Below are positions 58,725 to 64,000 of a stretch of DNA of 64,000 nucleotides, piece by piece (positions within the stretch are counted from its first letter, which is position 1; each line of letters begins with the position of its first letter). Location: assembly GCA_029204225.1 (NCBI GenBank), contig CM055113.1, positions 23,508,443-23,572,442 of the forward strand, given 5' to 3'. This DNA is from Diphasiastrum complanatum. Its lineage: Eukaryota > Streptophyta > Lycopodiopsida > Lycopodiales > Lycopodiaceae. The notes below the pieces were generated by a model. It was not told where the DNA came from. It was given only the letters and a program-made list of their open reading frames with translations, and made no database searches. A program made the position numbers and the translations under genes.

Positions 58725-59430
58725 AGAAAATGGAAGGTATACCATATCAAAATTTGATCGGTAGTCTGATGTATCTCACAATCTGTACCAGACCCGACTT
58801 GGCCTTTCCTGTCTATGCATTGAGCCAATTCTCCTCGAATCCTGGCATGGCACATTGGCAAATGACGAAGAAGCAATATTTTGAAAGGCACCCAAAGTAT
58901 GGGATTGACTTACAAAGCAAAAAAAGAAGAAAAAGGATTTGAGCTGCAACACTACAGTGATGGAAGCTGGGTGAGCTGCAAAGATGACAACAAGTCCGTG
59001 ACTGGAGGGTGTTCGATAGCGTGCGGAGCAGCAATCAACTGGATAAAGCAAACATTGGTGGCTCAATCCTTGTGCGAAGCTGAATATGTCGCAGCTTCGA
59101 ATATGGCGAATGAGGTAGTGTGGTTATAGATGATGTTGGAGGCAATTGGCATTCAACAAAGAGAACCATGCACGATGATGATGGATTTTTAAAGTGCCAT
59201 ATATCTGTCCCAGGATCCAATCTTCCATTCGAAGACCAAACACATACCTTTGAAGTTTCATCACATTCGAGACTTGATCTCGAAAGGAGAGCTGAGAGTC
59301 CAGTACATAAATTCAAAGGACATGGCTGCAGATTTGCTCACGAAGCCGCTCGACAAACCACTGTTCACAAAACAGAGAAACGCAATGGGACCGAACAAAT
59401 ACAACAAAGGTTGCAACGTTCAAGAGGGAG

Positions 59431-59990
59431 TGTTGGAAATGGTGAACTTATGCAACCATTCCCTGGCGTTCCCCGAAGACGAAGCGAAGGCCGAAGGAAA
59501 GGTGTTCGTTCTTGCAACGAAGTGTTTGATGAATCGAAGGCAAAATGTTCGACGTTTGTCCCTGCTACCAAATGACGAAGACACCCTGGAAGGAAAGGAC
59601 AAACCAAAGAAAAACTAGTCGAGCTAACCGTTGGTAGCTCGACGAGCGTGGAGTCTAGTACTACCACGCTCAGCCGCCGAGGGCAACGTCATCAGAGGAT
59701 AACTAACCAACATTTTAGGATTAAACCTGTCTTGTAAAATTGTTGCTTAGTGGCTTTACAATTTCCCCAGGTAGGATAAGTAAAAGGATCGATTACAGAT
59801 CACAAATATGAACTTACAAAAACAAGAGAGAGAGAGAGAGAGAAGCGTTAGCATACTGTTAGTGTTCTAAGCTATGCATGAAAGTTTGCCAACGAGCAGA
59901 ACATAGCGAATTCTTGAGAGGAGTGACAGGCCGCCAAAGAGCGAGACTCTGATCAACTCACTCAAAACAAAAATACAAATACCATTACTC
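59431..59990 (+). mobile_element. 3' LTR (start) of the copia element
   Basis: TGTTGGAAATGG directly follows the polypurine tract. The right end is not defined and no matching 5' LTR is present. Includes a (GA)9 run near 59825. Confidence 0.5.
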
Positions 59991-62990
59991 TCTTCTATGT
60001 AATCTCTCATTATTCGTGTCTTTTCATTTTGATAGAATGACTTGATGTCTGTGGTCCGTAGTCGTTTGCTTAGGATCCTGTATTAAGTCTGAAAGCTGGC
60101 CAAATAGGCAGCACAGACCGGAGCAGACAAGAAGAGCTGCCCCTGCTGAAAAAGAAACGAAACAAGAACAATCAAACGAAAATCTACAATTACTAGAATG
60201 AATGTATAGCTTTGGCAAATTATTGGTTCTTTGTAGGTAGCAGCATGCAAATAACCAAATTTGGAATCAGATTTTGTTGAACAAACTTAGAAACTCCCTT
60301 ACAATGGTTCTGCAGCTGTAAGAACAGCGATTTTGGTCAATTGTTACCAGCTTGGATCTCAAATGTAGGCTGTTTTAACAGAGGTCAATGGCCCCTTACC
60401 AAATGCTTGGTGCAGGCATAAAACAAGAGTATCTTTCTTGCTTCGTCTCCCTTTTTCAAGATCTTCCTTCCTCTACATAGGGCTAATTTGACTTTGACCT
60501 CTTTCTACCTCTTGAACACCTCACTTTATTTCACCTATTATCAGAAAAGTACATTGACTCAATGATGGACGTTTGATGGCATTATGAATTACATAGGTTG
60601 CAATGTATCGTGAAGTGATTTATCTTGAAATGCAAGAAAAGTTAACATTCAGCTGGTCAGCAATGGCGTTGGCTAGATGGTTCAAAGGGATTGACTACTC
60701 AAAGTGCTTGAAGTGAGTAACTCGTAACTGTTATGATTTCCTTATGGACCATAGCAATATTGCCACCATACTCCCATATTTGCTGTCTCATACACCTGTG
60801 ATTGTATCAGTATTTGCCGTATCCTCATACATTTATACAAGTATTTGAAGTATGCCACCGTTTGTGCGTGTATGCCAAAAAATATGCTGTTTTTAAATTC
60901 TTAATTGAAGCATGCAACAAATTCCTGATACTAATATTAACAAATAACTTTTCAAACACTGAGCAACGGAATGGTGGCAAAGCATGGGGATCTATTCCTC
61001 AGGCCCCCTCCCTCCCCAGTCCATAATTGAGGCCCAAGTGCACATGCACAGGCAGGCTCTCGCGCTTTTCTAGTCAGATATTTTGATGTTGTTTATCTGC
61101 TAGCGTATTGATAGACATTTGACTGTTTATAGAAACTGGTTAAGTACCATGGTACTGTAAATCAATACTATTGTAATTCAGAGTTCTTAAAGGCTGAATG
61201 CCGAAGTATACCTTCGGTAAATGATTGGGAAAAGACCTCTGGATCATGGGTGCCAGGCCAACTAGGCTATATTGGACATCTCTTATGTGAAGGATCACGC
61301 ACATGCAGTAAGTTTTGTTGAAGTCAATTGAGGAATGGCTGCCAATTAAGCTATTTCTAGATATAGGGACCTTAGACGAACTTCTGCATGAGGCCCTTTT
61401 TCTTCAATAAACTGTAACGACTGCAGGTAGATAGCTATTATAAAGAACATGCTTGTGAGTGTGGAGGTCATATATGCATAAGATTGTGGATTGTTGCACG
61501 TGCCTATAGATGGGTGGAGAGTGATCATCATATATTCGCTTATTCCTTCAGATGGTGGAAGCTTTGATTGCATTGGGCTCACAGAAGTTGAGAAGAATAT
61601 CGTCTTCATTTTCAACCAGCAACCATGGCATTCCTTGAGCACCAAGCATGTCCAATCAGGTGTAACTTTATTCTTTGAAGGATAAAGTCAAGAAGTTGAT
61701 CATGGCTCAACATGACCAATGTGAGCATGTTGTCTGCATGGAAGAAGCATTTGAAGAAGCATGGAAGACACTTCAAGTAGTTGTTCCAGCCAATAATTTA
61801 GGACATTTTGGAAAGTGGGTGGGCCGTTAGTAATTCAAAAAGCATGACACGACTCATGAAGATTGGAAGTGCGAAAGGCAATGTTGCTCATCTCCTAGAT
61901 ATTACTTATTTGCTAACAGTTCAACCAACATATTGATTCCTGATAGAGAGCTTGTTAAGAGTCCAATAATCGATTCATAATTGCTTTGTTTCATCATTAT
62001 CATCAAGAAGTAAAATATGTGCACCAAAAGAACTTGACTAGGATCAAGCCACAAAGATCGAGTTGCCACCATTGAATCTCAGCCTGTTGAAACATGGACA
62101 GAAGAAATTATTGCAAATTGCAATGCTTAACATCTCGCCATAGTGGTATTGTCTAGGGCTTGTCAAAAATGTGTTGATATTGTTGTAAGAGATCTGCTTG
62201 AGGATAGTAGGGGTACCTAACACCTTAGATACTTGAAATTAGGACGTCGATAACAATATTGCCCCATGAGTAAATACAATAGTTGGTGAATAAACCTTGG
62301 GTAGGTTTTGATTAAACTGCTCACAAGAGATAAGTTCTAATCTTATCAATCTAAGCCCCTGAACGTATATTCGCAGCTATCTTGAGTAACATTAGTATGT
62401 TGTGCTAGGCTTCAAGTAACCTCTCTCAAAAACGTAAAATAGGTTGCTGTCATTCGTGTAGGTCACAATGTTCGAAACAGATGCTTGGCTCATCATTTGA
62501 CTCATGAATTTGCCATTGCATCAATTGAGGCTTTTAGAGAAGTAAGATGTAATATGAGACATCTAATCCTCGATGCTGGTAGTGTGACATGCCTAGCTTT
62601 TTAAGTAAAACATCTCTCACATCATCAGGATAACAAATCTCTGATCCACACGATATCAAGGAGGGTGGTGTAATCGACTATATTTTGAAAGAGTTAGTGA
62701 TATTTTCTCTTCTCATATTTCTGTGCATGTCACAGTGTTTGAAAGGGCTGCCTGTCTCATCATCTGACACTAACTCAACATCTGCATCAATTTGAGGACA
62801 CCTTCAGAGAAGTAAGATGCAATATGAGGCCATGTTCGCTCCCCATTGTTGGTAGTGCGACGATCAGGGCAACCCATCTCTGATTTTCATATGATATCAA
62901 GGAGCATTCTATAGTTGGCTAGATCCCAAAGACACAGCGATAGCTCCACCTGATCTCATGGTACATTGGGTGATAGAGATAAAATGTTCC
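59991..62990. other. no recognised feature
   Basis: Short frames only. I looked here for the remaining translin exon(s) and found none. Confidence 0.4.
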
Positions 62991-62999
62991 TCTATCTCA

Positions 63000-63650
63000 A
63001 CCTCTTCCATGGTACATAGCTGTCAAAACCTACCGTAAAGAGGAGTGCCTTAAAGCGCCTGTATGATGCGAGAATACATAGAGTTTTCTCAAAGTAAATT
63101 GATGACTATGTCACAGAGGCTCGAGTCTAAGTGGCATGAAGGATTGAGATGTATTGATGACCATGATTTTGGTTTTCATAAAGTTGACCTCCAATCCCCT
63201 TGCTCTGCAATATGAGTGCAATGTATGAAGATGCTGTTGCAGCCCCTCTCTAGAGGGAGAGATCTGGACTACATCAACTTATTTACTAGGATATATATCA
63301 ATACGTCTCTTGGCTTGCAACCTCAACCTATGTTTTGACCGACAACCATTTTGACTTTATCCTATAAAGACCAATAATGTAGGAGAGAGCAAACGTCCCT
63401 ACTTCACCCCTAAAGTAGTGGTAATCGACTCTAATGTGCCCTTTCCACCACTGTCTCATATAGTGCCATGATGTCCAATACTGTAGTAGATGAGAAATGG
63501 AGGTCTCTCATCCTTTGGATAAGCATTGGACGTGGAAGTGATTCAAAGACTTGGCTAAAGATATGCCCTAAGAATGCATAACAGCGAACTCGGGCTAGCT
63601 GAGAAGGTGATAGGAGTGGTTGTGGGTGTTGTATAGATGGTGGTGGCATA
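63000..63650 (-). mobile_element. LINE reverse-transcriptase relic
   Basis: The minus strand reads FSQVFESLPRPMLIQRMRDL (near 63560), ALYETVVERAH, then GVK-stop-GRLLSPTL near 63390, the LINE motif normally GVKQGCPLSPTLF. It continues with VDVVQISPSREGLQQHLHTL and GLEVNFMKTKIMVIN near 63180-63280, matching the YADD-to-thumb region. Frameshifts and stops throughout. The upstream endonuclease part is not seen. Confidence 0.75.
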
Positions 63651-64000
63651 CTAGGTCCAAGTCTATATTAGGCAAGGGAGGGATAGGGATTGTGTCAAAA
63701 GGTATGAGATGATGCATTATGCAAGAAGTCTAGGAAGTCTTTATTTCAACTTTCAATTTAGTTACCTTCTTGTGTCATAACATGGGTTCAATATGGTTTT
63801 TGTGCCTCACCGAGAAGATGGGGTGAAGAGTATGGATCTGGACAACATAAAGATGAAGTTGGTGGCACTCCTCGTCCTACCGTGTATTATGGGCAAATGT
63901 ATGGCAGGATTTTTAGTTTCTATGATTCAGAAGGGAAGGATAGAGATGCAATTGCTCGGAGAGTGAAGTTGAAAAACTACCTTAACTTTCTATTAAACTG

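Larger units (their letters stand above)
54361..59430 (+). mobile_element. Ty1-copia element, internally deleted and interrupted
   Basis: Plus strand: a gag zinc-knuckle remnant and protease (YDVVIDLGVTSHITCNKK), then most of integrase missing. The RT N-terminus follows (FWKEAMSEEIESMRQNEAWT, ECKWVYKRKI), the RT core with its catalytic motif is deleted, and the RT end is HLSQSEYAEKVLKQYRM. It is broken at 55320 by the TRIM insertion and resumes in the same frame at 58730 (GSLMYLTICTRPDLAFPVYA), followed by RNase H (SLCEAEYVAASNMANEVVW, SKDMAADLLTKPLDK) and a polypurine tract AAGAGGGAG at 59422-59430. No 5' LTR or gag start is seen. Not functional. Confidence 0.85.

Noticed and set aside
58340-58725. 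Two real tRNA genes
   Set aside because: The 11-nt anticodon loops and position inside LTRs rule out normal tRNAs; treated as tRNA-like parts of the TRIM.
1-64000. CRISPR arrays, bacterial operons, rRNA genes or organelle DNA insertions
   Set aside because: No spacer-repeat arrays, no rRNA or plastid gene stretches; introns and plant transposons throughout indicate a plant nuclear genome.

Overview
Nuclear DNA of a land plant, probably a seed plant with a large repeat-rich genome. Three host genes have plant splice sites and very long introns. The rest is mostly intron or intergenic DNA filled with decayed LTR retrotransposons (Ty1-copia and Ty3-gypsy), hAT DNA transposons, a LINE relic and simple repeats. 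The species cannot be named from the sequence alone.

Host genes. (1) A glutathione S-transferase-like gene on the minus strand (start at 12689, last good exon at 2665). It has a 23-nt microexon, an in-frame TAA in exon 4, and exons I could not find, so it may be a recent pseudogene. (2) A FYVE zinc finger + SYLF protein on the plus strand (exons 23225-25589). An acidic upstream exon at 19271-19780 is phase-compatible with it. (3) Translin (TSN) on the plus strand. Five phase-consistent exons run from 33023 to 51762; the C-terminal exon(s) were not found and probably lie beyond the window.

Layout. 1-12.7 kb: GST-like gene; its introns hold a copia integrase relic, a chromodomain gypsy relic split by a ~1 kb insertion with a near-perfect hairpin, and a truncated hAT. 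12.7-18 kb: repeat-rich spacer. 18-25.6 kb: FYVE-SYLF gene. 25.6-32.2 kb: AT-rich spacer with local duplications. 32.2-51.8 kb: translin, with hAT elements in introns 1 and 3 and copia in intron 4. 52-60 kb: retrotransposon nest. 60-64 kb: sparse sequence ending in a LINE reverse-transcriptase relic.

Most notable object. At 55321-58724 an LTR element sits inside a copia reverse-transcriptase/RNase H region, flanked by the 5-bp duplication AGAAA. Without a nested gypsy piece it is a 404-bp TRIM-type retrotransposon on the minus strand: two 144-bp LTRs and a 116-bp interior that is essentially a primer-binding site and a polypurine tract. Each LTR carries a 72-bp tRNA-like unit with good A and B boxes. 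In one LTR a ~3 kb gypsy fragment is inserted exactly at the end of that unit, flanked by GGACA.
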